64,000 nucleotides of DNA from Vibrio atypicus (GTDB lineage: Bacteria > Pseudomonadota > Gammaproteobacteria > Enterobacterales > Vibrionaceae). Position 1 is the first letter of the stretch. Each line of letters starts with the position of its first letter. Made by a program: the position numbers and the translations under genes. The stretch spans positions 372,001 through 436,000 of the forward strand of contig NZ_BLID01000003.1 in the NCBI RefSeq assembly GCF_009811315.1. The letters are read 5' to 3'. Under the pieces are notes generated by a model that saw only the letters and a program-made list of their open reading frames with translations, was not told where the DNA came from and searched no databases. Below, in pieces: positions 25,294 to 33,939 of the stretch.

Positions 25294-26904
25294 TTGTTTA
25301 CATTAGCGATTATCTTTATCTTATCGGGCATTTTGCTACTGATTTTTGGGTTGCTCCCAGCGAGAAAAATCTGTGCAAAAACCAAACACAAAGGCTGGAG
25401 AATGTTAAGCATTCTGATCGGTTGTTTCATCGTTGGTTACACCGGTGTGCTCGCATCTTTGCTATTATCAAACACCATAGATTCTATTTTGTTTGGCCTC
25501 TCGCTGATCCTTTTCTCCGGAGCGATCTTTGTGTACATGGTCACTTCGTTTAGCTTAAATACAATCAATAAGTTACATACACTAGCTGAAGAAGAGAAGT
25601 ATAACGCGCTGCACGATCCCCTCACCTCTTTACCGAATCGGAAACACTGCATTGAGACAATTAACTTACTGATCGAAATGGAAACACCCTTTCAGTTAAT
25701 GTTGATGGACGTGGTTAACTTTAAACAAGTGAATGATGGTATGGGACATTTCTGTGGGGACCAGCTCTTAATCCAAATCGGTCAACGTATCGCATCGCAC
25801 CTTGATAAAGGCGACTTCATTGCACGAATCGGAGGAGATGAGTTCGTTATTATTTGTCCAAACAAAAACGATATAGAGACACAAGCGATAGCTAACATAA
25901 TCAACTTTGAGCTTAAAAAGCCATTTTCTATTGATGGTTTTGAATTAACTAGCAGCTCAATAATCGGTATCAGCACATTCCCTGATAACGGTACTGATGC
26001 TGAACAGATGATAAACTCTGCTGACGTAGCCATGTATTGGGCTAAAAAAAGTGGTCGAGAACACGCTCGTTTTCGTTCATCCATGAGCCAAGGCGCTCGT
26101 AAAAAACTACAAATCTCACGACAAATAGATCAAGCGTTAGAAAAAGAACAGTTCAGAATTTTCTACCAGCCAATCATCTGTAGCAAACTCGATATTGTCT
26201 GTGGATATGAAGCCTTGATGCGTTGGGTTAAAGAGGATGGGACGACAATAAGCCCTATCGATTTCATTCCCATTGCGGAACAAAGCAATAAAATCAACTC
26301 AATCACTGAATGGCTGTTAGATAAAGTCGCAATGGATATTGATGCTTTTGATGACGCCGGCATTCACTGTCCGATTCATGTCAATCTCTCAGCCAAAGAC
26401 CTAATGGGACGCAACCTTGAAAACCAGTTAACCCGGCTTGCCAACTCAGATCCAAGATTTGTTGCGACTGTAGTATTGGAGATCACTGAAAGTACTGCTA
26501 TAAATCGTCTACGTAGCCCTGAAAAGTTGCTTGAAAAACTAAAAGCGATTGGTTTCAAAATCAGCCTAGATGACTTCGGAACAGGCTACTCTTCTTTGTC
26601 ATTATTGAGAGATCTGCCCGTTGACCAAATAAAGATCGATCGATCATTTCTTTATCAATTGGAAGACAATGATAGAAATCGCTCGATTGTATCTAACGCA
26701 ATTTCATTGGCTCATGGTCTTGGGTATACGGTTGTTGCAGAAGGAGTCGAACAGTTAGAAATACTTAAAATTTTAAGAATGTATGGTTGCGATTACATCC
26801 AAGGCTTTTACTATAGTCCTGCCATTCCACTGCAGGAGGTAATCGCTTGGACTCATCATCACAATCCTCCGCAGATTAATGAGCTTGCCCATTATACGAC
26901 CTAA
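25294..26904 (+). CDS. Membrane GGDEF-EAL dual-domain protein
   Basis: A 536-residue protein with three N-terminal hydrophobic helices (residues about 1-90), then GGDEF (signature ARIGGDEF, with LMDVVNFKQVND) and EAL domains. The EAL ligands are complete: YEALMRW, HVNLSA, EITEST, LDDFGTGYSS, IKIDRSF, AEGVEQ and QGFYYS. Both cyclase and phosphodiesterase sites therefore look intact, and the net direction cannot be read from the sequence. An in-frame TGA lies just upstream, so the TTG at 25294 is the earliest start; its ribosome site (GTGTGAGAG) is weak. It is monocistronic. Confidence 0.9.
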   Translation: MFTLAIIFILSGILLLIFGLLPARKICAKTKHKGWRMLSILIGCFIVGYTGVLASLLLSNTIDSILFGLSLILFSGAIFVYMVTSFSLNTINKLHTLAEEEKYNALHDPLTSLPNRKHCIETINLLIEMETPFQLMLMDVVNFKQVNDGMGHFCGDQLLIQIGQRIASHLDKGDFIARIGGDEFVIICPNKNDIETQAIANIINFELKKPFSIDGFELTSSSIIGISTFPDNGTDAEQMINSADVAMYWAKKSGREHARFRSSMSQGARKKLQISRQIDQALEKEQFRIFYQPIICSKLDIVCGYEALMRWVKEDGTTISPIDFIPIAEQSNKINSITEWLLDKVAMDIDAFDDAGIHCPIHVNLSAKDLMGRNLENQLTRLANSDPRFVATVVLEITESTAINRLRSPEKLLEKLKAIGFKISLDDFGTGYSSLSLLRDLPVDQIKIDRSFLYQLEDNDRNRSIVSNAISLAHGLGYTVVAEGVEQLEILKILRMYGCDYIQGFYYSPAIPLQEVIAWTHHHNPPQINELAHYTT

Positions 26905-27023
26905 GGCGCCATCACTCCTTTTATAAGAAAACCTCTTGGCGTTCTGTCCATAAAAGTAGTAAAACCTATCAATAAACTTAAAATGTTGCATTGAAGTCGT
27001 CTGACTGCGAAGTTGAGGTAAAC

Positions 27024-27410
27024 ATGAATATTGGCGTCGTTTCTAAACTCACTAGCCTATCTAGCAAGTCTATCCGCCTGTATGAAGAGAAAGGGCTTAT
27101 AACACCACCCGCTCGTAGTGAATCCGGTTATCGTGAGTATTCAGACCAACACGTTCAAGAATTGAACCTGATCTCACGCGCTAAAAATGCTGGGTTTTCT
27201 CTCATAGAGTGCAAAGAGTTCGTTGAACTCGCCCATAACCCCAACCGAAAAAGCAGCGAAGTAAAAGCCAAAGCACAAGAAAAACTGCATGAAGTTGAGT
27301 TGAAGATCCGAGAGCTTAAAGAGATTGAAAAACAGTTGAAGCAGTGGGTTTTAACATGCCCGGGGGACGCTGGCAGTAAGTGCCCTATTATCGAAGAGCT
27401 CACTAAATAG
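27024..27410 (+). CDS. cueR: CueR-like MerR-family copper regulator
   Basis: A 128-residue MerR regulator very close in pattern to CueR: N-terminal HTH with SKSIRLYEEKGLITPPARSE and GYREYSDQHVQEL, a long dimerisation helix and the C-terminal metal loop CPGDAGSKCPIIEEL with two cysteines eight residues apart, as used for Cu(I). CueR activates copper efflux genes such as copA. No copA, cusA or copper chaperone is in this window, so it is an orphan here. The ATG at 27024 follows GAGGT; the 26991 start lacks a site. Confidence 0.88.
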   Translation: MNIGVVSKLTSLSSKSIRLYEEKGLITPPARSESGYREYSDQHVQELNLISRAKNAGFSLIECKEFVELAHNPNRKSSEVKAKAQEKLHEVELKIRELKEIEKQLKQWVLTCPGDAGSKCPIIEELTK

Positions 27411-27493
27411 GCCGCTGTAACGAATACAATAATTGAATAAGAGGAAACACAATAGGTTGCGTTTCCTCAATAGCAAGTCTAATTGAGATATTC

Positions 27494-27877
27494 CTATCTA
27501 CATGCAGTGACTTCTATTTCTACTTGAGCATCCATTGGTAAGCGCGCTACTTCCACACAAGAACGTGCAGGAAATGGTGCGTTACTCTGTTCAAAAAATT
27601 CCTTATACGCCTCATTGATGACTGGAAAATCATTAAGGTCTTTGACAAATACCGTCGTTTTAACGATATCCCAAACATTAAGACCAGACTCTTCAATAAT
27701 GGATAAAGCGTTCGACAACGATTGAGTGGTTTGGTTAGCGACGCCTTCAACCATCAGTTTTGTCGTTGGATCAATAGGCAATTGTCCAGACGTTATCACT
27801 ATATCGCCAAATCGAATGCCTTGGACATAGGGACCAATGGCGAGCGGCGCTTTATCAGTACTAATAATTTGTTTCAT
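27494..27877 (-). CDS. ridA: RidA-family 2-iminobutanoate/2-aminoacrylate deaminase
   Basis: A 127-residue RidA/YjgF protein, full length. TDKAPLAIGPYVQGIRFGD and the conserved ARSCVEVARLPMDAQVEIEV (arginine and glutamate of the active site) are present. RidA enzymes hydrolyse reactive enamines and imines released by PLP enzymes. It lies 23 bases downstream of tnaB in the tryptophanase operon. Tryptophanase forms a 2-aminoacrylate intermediate, so a clearing role here is a sound inference. It has a GGAGA ribosome site. Confidence 0.9.
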   Translation of the reverse strand: MKQIISTDKAPLAIGPYVQGIRFGDIVITSGQLPIDPTTKLMVEGVANQTTQSLSNALSIIEESGLNVWDIVKTTVFVKDLNDFPVINEAYKEFFEQSNAPFPARSCVEVARLPMDAQVEIEVTACR

Positions 27878-27900
27878 GCTTTCTCCTTATCGAAGAGTAA

Positions 27901-29112
27901 TTAACTAAATTCCGGCAATAGATTCATCATTGCCATAAAGTGGAAAAGTGCTGTAACAACCCCAAACGTCATCACTAACGCAATCATTGGCGTTCCTCCA
28001 GGAGCCATAAATCCATCTTGCCCGCCTTCTAGTTTGCGAGATCTGTAGACCAACATTGCAGGAATAAAACAAGTCCATACCGTTGCAGCAGCGCCGGCAT
28101 ATCCGATAGCGATTACAAACCCAAAAGGAAACAGAAGAGAAAAAACGAGAGGAGGGATAAAAGTAATCACTGCCGTTTTTGCTCGGCCGCGTTTAGAGTC
28201 ATTGATTTTGAAACAGTCCGCTAAGAAATCAAATAAACCGAGGCCAACACCAATAAATGAAGAGAGAATCGCAGCCATCGAAAACGCATTAATAGCACCT
28301 TCCACCTTTTCAGAATCAATCACGGAACTTAGGGCGACTAATAGCGCTTCTACATTACCCCCTTGCTCTAAAACAGGACCAAAATTGTCACGAGGCAAAT
28401 TCCCGTAGATACTTACAACCCAAAGAATATAGAGAATTAACGCAATGAAGGTTCCGCCAAGAATGGCGTATTTCGCGCGCTGCTCGTTCCCATAATATGA
28501 ACGCATACTGGCAACAGAATGGTGATAACCAAAAGAAGTCAGTGCCACAGGCAGCATCGCCATCGCGTAGGGAGCGTAACTCATACCTTTGTTTTCATAG
28601 TCAAACAAAACACTGACATCAATATTCATTGCTAAGCCAGAAACGCCAAATGTGAAGCTTAAAACCATAAAGGCAATCAATACGACCGAAATCTTATCGA
28701 CCGCTCGAGTCGAATGCCAAACAAAAAGAGAGAAAATAGCTACAAAAGCAATGGACGCAAATTTGTTATTAAAACCCAACATACCTTCAAGAATTAATCC
28801 TGAAGTCGTAATATAGGCATATAACAAAATGCTACCAACGAAATAAACCGCAATATTATTAATATAGTTTACGTTTACACCATAGATATCCTTAGTTACT
28901 GTATTAAAAGAAACTTTTAAATCGTATCGTTTAAACGCTTCTAATAGCATCCAGCCAGACATCGTCATTACAATCATTGTAATAAATATTGCAATAATTG
29001 ACCACGTTGTCCAAGCTCCGGCTCCAGAACTTGGTAGACCCAACATTCCAGCACCAACACAGACCCCAGCAATAATACAAGAGCCACCTATAATAGATGG
29101 TTGTTTTTCCAT
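27901..29112 (-). CDS. tnaB: Tryptophan permease (TnaB, HAAAP family)
   Basis: A 403-residue, eleven-helix aromatic amino-acid permease. It resembles E. coli TnaB in many places as I recall that sequence: GVCVGAGMLGLPSSGAGAW early, SFNTVTKDIYG, LPVALTSFGYH in the middle and FIGVGLGLFDFLADCFKI later. It imports tryptophan with protons for tryptophanase. It follows tnaA after a 98-base gap that holds a long hairpin. It has an AAAGGAT ribosome site. Full-length and intact. Confidence 0.92.
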   Translation of the reverse strand: MEKQPSIIGGSCIIAGVCVGAGMLGLPSSGAGAWTTWSIIAIFITMIVMTMSGWMLLEAFKRYDLKVSFNTVTKDIYGVNVNYINNIAVYFVGSILLYAYITTSGLILEGMLGFNNKFASIAFVAIFSLFVWHSTRAVDKISVVLIAFMVLSFTFGVSGLAMNIDVSVLFDYENKGMSYAPYAMAMLPVALTSFGYHHSVASMRSYYGNEQRAKYAILGGTFIALILYILWVVSIYGNLPRDNFGPVLEQGGNVEALLVALSSVIDSEKVEGAINAFSMAAILSSFIGVGLGLFDFLADCFKINDSKRGRAKTAVITFIPPLVFSLLFPFGFVIAIGYAGAAATVWTCFIPAMLVYRSRKLEGGQDGFMAPGGTPMIALVMTFGVVTALFHFMAMMNLLPEFS

Positions 29113-29156
29113 AATTTATATCCTTTAAATTGTTTTATTCAAGCAGCATCAGGGTG

Positions 29157-29181
29157 CAGCGCATTATTAGATAATGCGCTG
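29157..29181 (-). other. Intercistronic hairpin between tnaA and tnaB
   Basis: A perfect 11-bp stem (CAGCGCATTAT / ATAATGCGCTG) with a 3-base loop. No T run follows on the minus strand, so it is more likely a message-stability or processing element than a full terminator. It would protect the tnaA transcript from 3' exonucleases. Confidence 0.6.
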
Positions 29182-29210
29182 AAATAATAGAGAGCTTGAT
29201 ATTTGGAGCC

Positions 29211-30629
29211 TTAATTCACTTCTTTAAGTCGAGCTGTAAAATGACGAAGTACTTTAGGTTCATAAGTAAACTCAAGACCTTTAATGTTTTCGGCATTATT
29301 TTTCACTCGTTCAAAGGCTTCTATAACGAAGTCCATGTGAGTCTGCGTGTAGGTCGCGCGTGGTATCGTCAGTCGAAGCAATTCAGCAGGACACGGGTGC
29401 TGTTTACCCGTTGCAGGGTCTCGTCCGAGCAACATTGAGCCAATTTCAACCGCGCGAATACCTGCGACTTTATATAGCTCACAAGCAAGAGCATGTGCAG
29501 GAAACTGATCAGATGGGATATGTGGTAACAGTTTGCCCGCATCAACAAAAGCCGCGTGACCACCAGCTTGCTGACATACAACACCAATGCTTTCTAATCC
29601 ACTAACCAAGTACTCAATTTGACCGATTCTGTATTCAAGCCATTCTTGACGCATTGCCTCATACAGACCTACAGCCAAACGTTCCATCGCACCGCCTTCT
29701 AGGCCGCCATACGTAGGGAATCCTTCTTGTACCACGCACAAGGTGCGACATTCGGTGTAGACTTCAAACATGCTTTCATTTTTAAAGCACATCAAACCAC
29801 CCATCTGTACCATAGCGTCTTTCTTTGCAGACATAGCAAGAGCATCGGCATACTTATAGGTTTCTAGCGTAATATCTTCAATTGACCAGTCTTGGTAGCC
29901 AGGTTCACGTTGCTGAATAAAGTAGGCATTTTCGGCGTAACGTGCGGAGTCCATAATGACTGGGATATCGTATCTTTGTGCAATTTCATACACAGCTTTT
30001 AAGTTGGCAATCGACACAGGCTGGCCACCTGCAGAGTTACATGTAATCGTACTTATAATATATGGAACGTTTTTTGGCCCTACTTCTAGAATCCCTTGCT
30101 CAAGTTTATCTAAGTCAAAATTGCCTTTGAAGTCTGCGTGCGTTGATGTATCAAACGCTTCTTCAACATATACATTTTTGGCAACGCAGCAGTTTACTTG
30201 AGTATGGCCTTGTGTCGTGTCAAAGAAGTAATTTGAAAACGCGACCATTTTATCTCTATCAAGGCCTTTTTCTTTTTCTCGTTTTGCAATGAGAACTGGA
30301 ATATATAACTGCTCAGCACCACGTCCTTGGTGCGTTGGAATCGTTAAATCATAATCGAATATTTTTTTAACGGCATTTGCCAAAGCATAGTAACTGCGGC
30401 TACCACTGTATGCTTCGTCACCCATTAACATGGCAGCTTGCATACTTTGAGTGATCGCACCAGTTCCACTATCTGTGAGAAGATCAATAAACACATCTTC
30501 ACTATCCAAAAGAAATGGATTCATTCCTGCTTTTTCAATTTTTTCTTTACGGTACTCTTCAGTGGTTGTTTTTACTGGCTCAACAACACGAACGCGAAAT
30601 GGTTCTGGCAGATGTTTGTAATTATCCAT
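29211..30629 (-). CDS. tnaA: Tryptophanase
   Basis: A 472-residue PLP-dependent tryptophan indole-lyase, producing indole, pyruvate and ammonia. The PLP lysine lies in [12 protein letters not shown], and [12 protein letters not shown] and TQGHTQ are tryptophanase-specific landmarks. Length and motifs match E. coli TnaA (471). It is the first structural gene behind the tnaC leader. Indole is a signal in vibrios, so this locus also feeds signalling. Ribosome site GAGGAAT. Confidence 0.97.
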   Translation of the reverse strand: MDNYKHLPEPFRVRVVEPVKTTTEEYRKEKIEKAGMNPFLLDSEDVFIDLLTDSGTGAITQSMQAAMLMGDEAYSGSRSYYALANAVKKIFDYDLTIPTHQGRGAEQLYIPVLIAKREKEKGLDRDKMVAFSNYFFDTTQGHTQVNCCVAKNVYVEEAFDTSTHADFKGNFDLDKLEQGILEVGPKNVPYIISTITCNSAGGQPVSIANLKAVYEIAQRYDIPVIMDSARYAENAYFIQQREPGYQDWSIEDITLETYKYADALAMSAKKDAMVQMGGLMCFKNESMFEVYTECRTLCVVQEGFPTYGGLEGGAMERLAVGLYEAMRQEWLEYRIGQIEYLVSGLESIGVVCQQAGGHAAFVDAGKLLPHIPSDQFPAHALACELYKVAGIRAVEIGSMLLGRDPATGKQHPCPAELLRLTIPRATYTQTHMDFVIEAFERVKNNAENIKGLEFTYEPKVLRHFTARLKEVN

Positions 30630-30816
30630 AGTTATTCCTCAAACATTAATTTGATTATATTTTTATATCTAGTTTTTTTAGAGCAAACCTTACCCTGCCA
30701 ATTACATAGCATTTGATAAATAAAGTGCGCTCAGGAATTCATCGAAAAATTATCCGATAAATTAATTTTTATGAAGTTTGATTACGCGCTATAGACCTAG
30801 CGCTTACAATCAATAT
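30630..30816 (-). promoter_or_regulatory. tnaC-tnaA leader spacer (probable Rho-dependent attenuation region)
   Basis: The 187 bases between the TnaC stop and the tnaA start hold one clear hairpin (30786-30803, GCGCTA arms) and otherwise AT-rich sequence with no gene. The position matches the Rho-loading and pause region of other tna operons; I could not identify a rut or boxA sequence with certainty. Confidence 0.5.
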
Positions 30817-30918
30817 TTATTGAGGAATAAATGAAGGTAAGATAGATAATTTAAAGTCGTGCGTGAACCAAGCCAAAGAGCTCGACCATAACTTATGTTG
30901 TATTCTTAGATATTTCAT
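30817..30918 (-). CDS. tnaC: TnaC leader peptide of the tryptophanase operon
   Basis: A 33-codon open frame, ATG at 30918 and TAA at 30817-30819, lies 188 bases upstream of tnaA and is preceded by AAAGGGAT at good spacing. The peptide ends with AWFTHDFKLSILPSFIPQ. The WFxxD core (W17, F18, D21) is the hallmark of TnaC, whose Trp, Asp and terminal proline drive ribosome stalling when tryptophan is bound. In E. coli the proline is 12 residues after the tryptophan and is the last residue. Here P28 is 11 residues after W17, followed by five more residues with a second proline at P32. Stalling would block Rho and allow tnaA transcription. Confidence 0.85.
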   Translation of the reverse strand: MKYLRIQHKLWSSSLAWFTHDFKLSILPSFIPQ

Positions 30919-30965
30919 ATCTAATATCCCTTTATCTACAGTGATTAAATATCACATAAAGTATG

Positions 30966-31027
30966 ATTCTATAAATTGTACAATTAATAAACCATAAATA
31001 ACGATAAATGTGATCAAAACCATAATT
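30966..31027 (-). promoter_or_regulatory. CRP-type promoter of the tna operon
   Basis: A CRP site at 31006-31027 has a perfect half-site (AAATGTGATC) and a 5/8 second half. On the minus strand a -10-like TATAGA/TAGAAT lies at 30966-30973, giving a start near 30955-30960. The CRP centre would fall about 56-61 bases upstream, fitting a class I site as in E. coli tna. The promoter lies about 40 bases upstream of tnaC. Confidence 0.6.
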
Positions 31028-31170
31028 GTTATCTGGTTTTTATTGACATATATAGTTTATTATAATTTCGATATGCATCTAGCCTCTATCGCATAATTTA
31101 ATTATTTAAAATATTTGAATACATTTAGTGTTGAAGCACTAAAATACAACTAAAGTTTATATGTCATTTA
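31028..31170. other. AT-rich gap, no gene seen
   Basis: Between the tna promoter and the siderophore-transporter terminator is AT-rich sequence with no credible open frame or strong repeat on either strand. It may include upstream promoter elements for tna. Confidence 0.5.
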
Positions 31171-31197
31171 CAAAAAAAGCCCAGACTAGGGCTTTTT
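31171..31197 (-). terminator. Terminator of the siderophore ABC operon
   Basis: A 9-bp stem (AAAAAGCCC / GGGCTTTTT) with a 6-base loop follows the ATPase gene on the minus strand and ends in seven T. Confidence 0.9.
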
Positions 31198-31229
31198 AAG
31201 AATATGAGCACAATTAACATCATGCGTAC

Positions 31230-31985
31230 TTAATAATAAGTACACATCCGCTTACCCTCTACTTCGATTATATTGAAAGGAGTTTCATAAATATCTTCCA
31301 AAATATCTGACTGAATCACCTGCTCAACGCTTCCTTGTGCAACTACTTTTCCTTTTTTCAATGCGATGATCTTGTCTGAATAACATGCAGCGAAATTAAT
31401 ATCATGGATAACAACAACAACGGCTTTGTTCATCTCGTGTGCTAATCGACCAATGTTACGCATAATCTGTAGGGAATGACGGATATCGAGATTATTCAGT
31501 GGTTCATCTAAAAACACGTAATCCGTATCTTGCGCCATCACCATCGCAATAAATGACAACTGACGTTGACCGCCACTCAGCTCATCAAGGTATTTATGTT
31601 GGATTGACGACAAATCCAGATACTCGATCGCTCTGTCGATCACTTGTGTATCTTCCTCTGTCAACTTGCCTTGCGAGTATGGGAAACGCCCAAAAGACAC
31701 CATTTCACGAACAGTAAAGCGCATCGTGATATTGTTCGCCTGACGTAACACAGCCAATCGCTTAGCCAGTGCATTATTGTCCCATTCGGACAGTTCTTTA
31801 CAATCTATATATACTTCACCCGAGTCTTTTCCTACTAGGCGACTCGCCATCGAAAGCAACGTGCTCTTACCCGCTCCATTAGGACCAATGATCGACGTTA
31901 CCTTACCTTTTTCAAAATCAGCGCTCGCATTATCGACAACCGCAGACTGACCAAATACTTTTTTTAGCCCTTTTAACGAAATCAT
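31230..31985 (-). CDS. vctC: Iron-siderophore ABC transporter ATP-binding protein (VctC/FatE-like)
   Basis: A 251-residue ABC ATPase. Walker A is GPNGAGKST, the signature LSGGQRQ, Walker B DYVFLDEP and the switch histidine in VVVIHDIN, all intact. It powers import of iron-siderophore across the inner membrane through the two adjacent permeases. I chose start 31985 (MISLKGLKK), five codons inside the longer frame. The gene order (binding protein, two permeases, ATPase) and sequence style suggest the Vct/Ceu/Fat group for catechol siderophores. Only the general function is certain. Confidence 0.88.
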   Translation of the reverse strand: MISLKGLKKVFGQSAVVDNASADFEKGKVTSIIGPNGAGKSTLLSMASRLVGKDSGEVYIDCKELSEWDNNALAKRLAVLRQANNITMRFTVREMVSFGRFPYSQGKLTEEDTQVIDRAIEYLDLSSIQHKYLDELSGGQRQLSFIAMVMAQDTDYVFLDEPLNNLDIRHSLQIMRNIGRLAHEMNKAVVVVIHDINFAACYSDKIIALKKGKVVAQGSVEQVIQSDILEDIYETPFNIIEVEGKRMCTYY

Positions 31986-31992
31986 ATTTACC

Positions 31993-32943
31993 CTAAACAA
32001 TTTTATTGCGAAGCAGCATAGTTAAAAAGTACACACCGCCGATAAAATTAATCACCACACTTAACGTTGTTGAAAAACCAAATAGATTCTCTACAACCCA
32101 TTGCCCACTTAGCAAAGATGCCACTGAGACCAAAGACACAGCCGTGAGAAGCACTTGATGCTGATAGCTTTTAAATATTTCACGGGTTAGATTCGTCACC
32201 AATAACCCAAAGAAAAGCAAAGGCCCGATCAAAGCCGTCGAGATAGAGATAAGAACAGCAGAGAGCATCAAGATCTGTAGTGTTACCTTTTTAACGTCAA
32301 CCCCTAAGCTAACTGCATTGTCTTTATCTAGCCAAAACACATCCAATAGACGATTAAGGCGATACAAGCGCCATGAGGCCAATAATAGTAACGGTGTACT
32401 CAAGTAAACTAGGTCAACATTAATATTGTTAAAGCTAGCAAACATGCTGGCTTGTACTGAAGCGAATTCATTAGGATCCATTAGCATAATCAAAAATGAT
32501 GAAGAGCTATCAAATACTTGACCTAAGATCACGCCGAGCAATAGCAATACCATCAGGTTTTGCCTTTCACCTCGAAAATAAAACCCAAACAGTAGAGCCG
32601 AGAATCCAAGCATCGCGACCACAGAAACGGCAAAGTTTAAGTAGCTATTCATTGCAATGCTGCTCAAACCACCAAATGCCACGACGACTAGTACTTTCGT
32701 AAAGAGGTACAATGAATCAAATCCCATGATACTGGGAGTTAAAATTCGATTATGGGTAATAGTCTGAAAAGCAAGAGACGACTGCCCTATCGCAATGCCT
32801 GCAATTATCATGGCTAACACTTTCGGTATCCGCCTGGATAAAAAGTATTGATAGTTATCAGCCGTCAACCCAATGCCCAAAAATAGAGCTGAAAAAACTA
32901 CCGCTGTGATGGCGAGCACCATGAGTTTAGCGTTATCGTGCAT
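31993..32943 (-). CDS. vctG: Iron-siderophore ABC transporter permease (VctG-like)
   Basis: A 316-residue FecCD-family permease with about nine hydrophobic helices. RIPKVLAMIIAGIAIGQSSLAFQ is the family's conserved second-helix region, and GPLLFFGLLVTNLTRE holds the motif contacting the ATPase. The ATG at 32943 follows AAGGAGAG; the longer frame lies inside the upstream permease gene. It overlaps vctD by 11 bases and forms the translocation pore with it. Confidence 0.87.
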   Translation of the reverse strand: MHDNAKLMVLAITAVVFSALFLGIGLTADNYQYFLSRRIPKVLAMIIAGIAIGQSSLAFQTITHNRILTPSIMGFDSLYLFTKVLVVVAFGGLSSIAMNSYLNFAVSVVAMLGFSALLFGFYFRGERQNLMVLLLLGVILGQVFDSSSSFLIMLMDPNEFASVQASMFASFNNINVDLVYLSTPLLLLASWRLYRLNRLLDVFWLDKDNAVSLGVDVKKVTLQILMLSAVLISISTALIGPLLFFGLLVTNLTREIFKSYQHQVLLTAVSLVSVASLLSGQWVVENLFGFSTTLSVVINFIGGVYFLTMLLRNKIV

Positions 32944-33871
32944 TTTTCTCTCCTTGCAGAATGAAGAAGACAAAAACCGCACCACCAATCAAACTAATGA
33001 TATTCGTAATCGGCAATTCATAAGGGAATATAATCACTCGGCCAAGTAAATCACATCCAAGGACGATCAGCGCTCCCAGTAAAGCGGTCAGCGGAATATT
33101 TCGTCTAAGGTTGTCGCCATAAAATCGGCTCACTAAATTAGGAACTATTAATCCAAGAAAAGGCAACTTACCCACGATCATCACTACAGAAGCAGACATC
33201 ACGGAAACCAGTAACACACCGATGATTAACACCTGTTGATAGTTCAAACCCAAGTTAACCGCGAAATCTTTACCTAACCCCACAGCAGAAATGCGGGTCG
33301 CATAAAGATAGCTAAACAGGGCAAATGGAATCGCTACGTAAAGTAGTTCATAGTCCCCTTGTAGCAAGTTCGCGAAATTCGCTACTGTCCAACTCGATAG
33401 GTTTTGGACGGCATCGTGCTTATAAGCGAAGAATGTAGCGATTGACGACACGACATTACCAAAAATAATCCCAACCAAAGGGACAAATACTGCGTTTTTA
33501 AATTGAATTCGGTTAATGAATTGAACAAAAAGAAGCGTACCTAACATCGAGGTTGCAAAGATCAGCCAGAGTTGGCTTCCATCACCAAAGATCACCAAAC
33601 TCAATACATAGCCTAGCATCGCGCATTCAATGGTTCCGGAAGTTGATGGGGAAGCAAACCGGTTTTGACTGATTTGCTGCATAATTAGTCCCGCAATACT
33701 CAACCCCGCGCCGGCTAGCAACACAGCCGCTAACCTAGGCAAACGGCTAGTGATCAATAACTGCCAACTTTTCGAATCACCATGCACGAGATCAACGACA
33801 CTAAGTTGTCCAATGCCGACAAATAAAGACAAAACACTGAGGACAATGAGCGTCCACGACAACGTTTTCAA
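32933..33871 (-). CDS. vctD: Iron-siderophore ABC transporter permease (VctD-like)
   Basis: A 312-residue FecCD-family permease. RLPRLAAVLLAGAGLSIAG and GKLPFLGLIVPNLVSRFYG are the conserved membrane and ATPase-contact segments. It starts with TTG at 33871, eight bases after AGAGG; no in-frame ATG gives the family N-terminus. It is separated from the binding-protein gene by a terminator-like hairpin, so it may be expressed less than that gene. Confidence 0.87.
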   Translation of the reverse strand: MKTLSWTLIVLSVLSLFVGIGQLSVVDLVHGDSKSWQLLITSRLPRLAAVLLAGAGLSIAGLIMQQISQNRFASPSTSGTIECAMLGYVLSLVIFGDGSQLWLIFATSMLGTLLFVQFINRIQFKNAVFVPLVGIIFGNVVSSIATFFAYKHDAVQNLSSWTVANFANLLQGDYELLYVAIPFALFSYLYATRISAVGLGKDFAVNLGLNYQQVLIIGVLLVSVMSASVVMIVGKLPFLGLIVPNLVSRFYGDNLRRNIPLTALLGALIVLGCDLLGRVIIFPYELPITNIISLIGGAVFVFFILQGEKNAR

Positions 33872-33892
33872 AGAAATAACCTCTTAATACAA

Positions 33893-33921
33893 AAAACCTC
33901 AAGCATGTCACTTGAGGTTTT
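33893..33921 (-). terminator. Partial terminator/attenuator between vctP and vctD
   Basis: An 11-bp perfect stem (AAAACCTCAAG / CTTGAGGTTTT) with a 7-base loop is followed on the minus strand by a six-T run. As it lies inside an operon, it probably reduces read-through so that binding protein exceeds permease. Confidence 0.75.
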
Positions 33922-33939
33922 CATTGAAGACATCACTGA

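Noticed and set aside
27441..27468. GAGGAAAC/GTTTCCTC hairpin between cueR and ridA as a terminator
   Set aside because: Real inverted repeat, but no T run on either side, so a terminator call is not supported.
29360..29605. 81-codon plus-strand frame in tnaA
   Set aside because: Antisense shadow of a conserved enzyme.
30939..30956. TGTGA-N7-TCAC as a CRP site for tna
   Set aside because: Spacing is seven rather than six, and it overlaps the likely transcription start; the site at 31006 is better.
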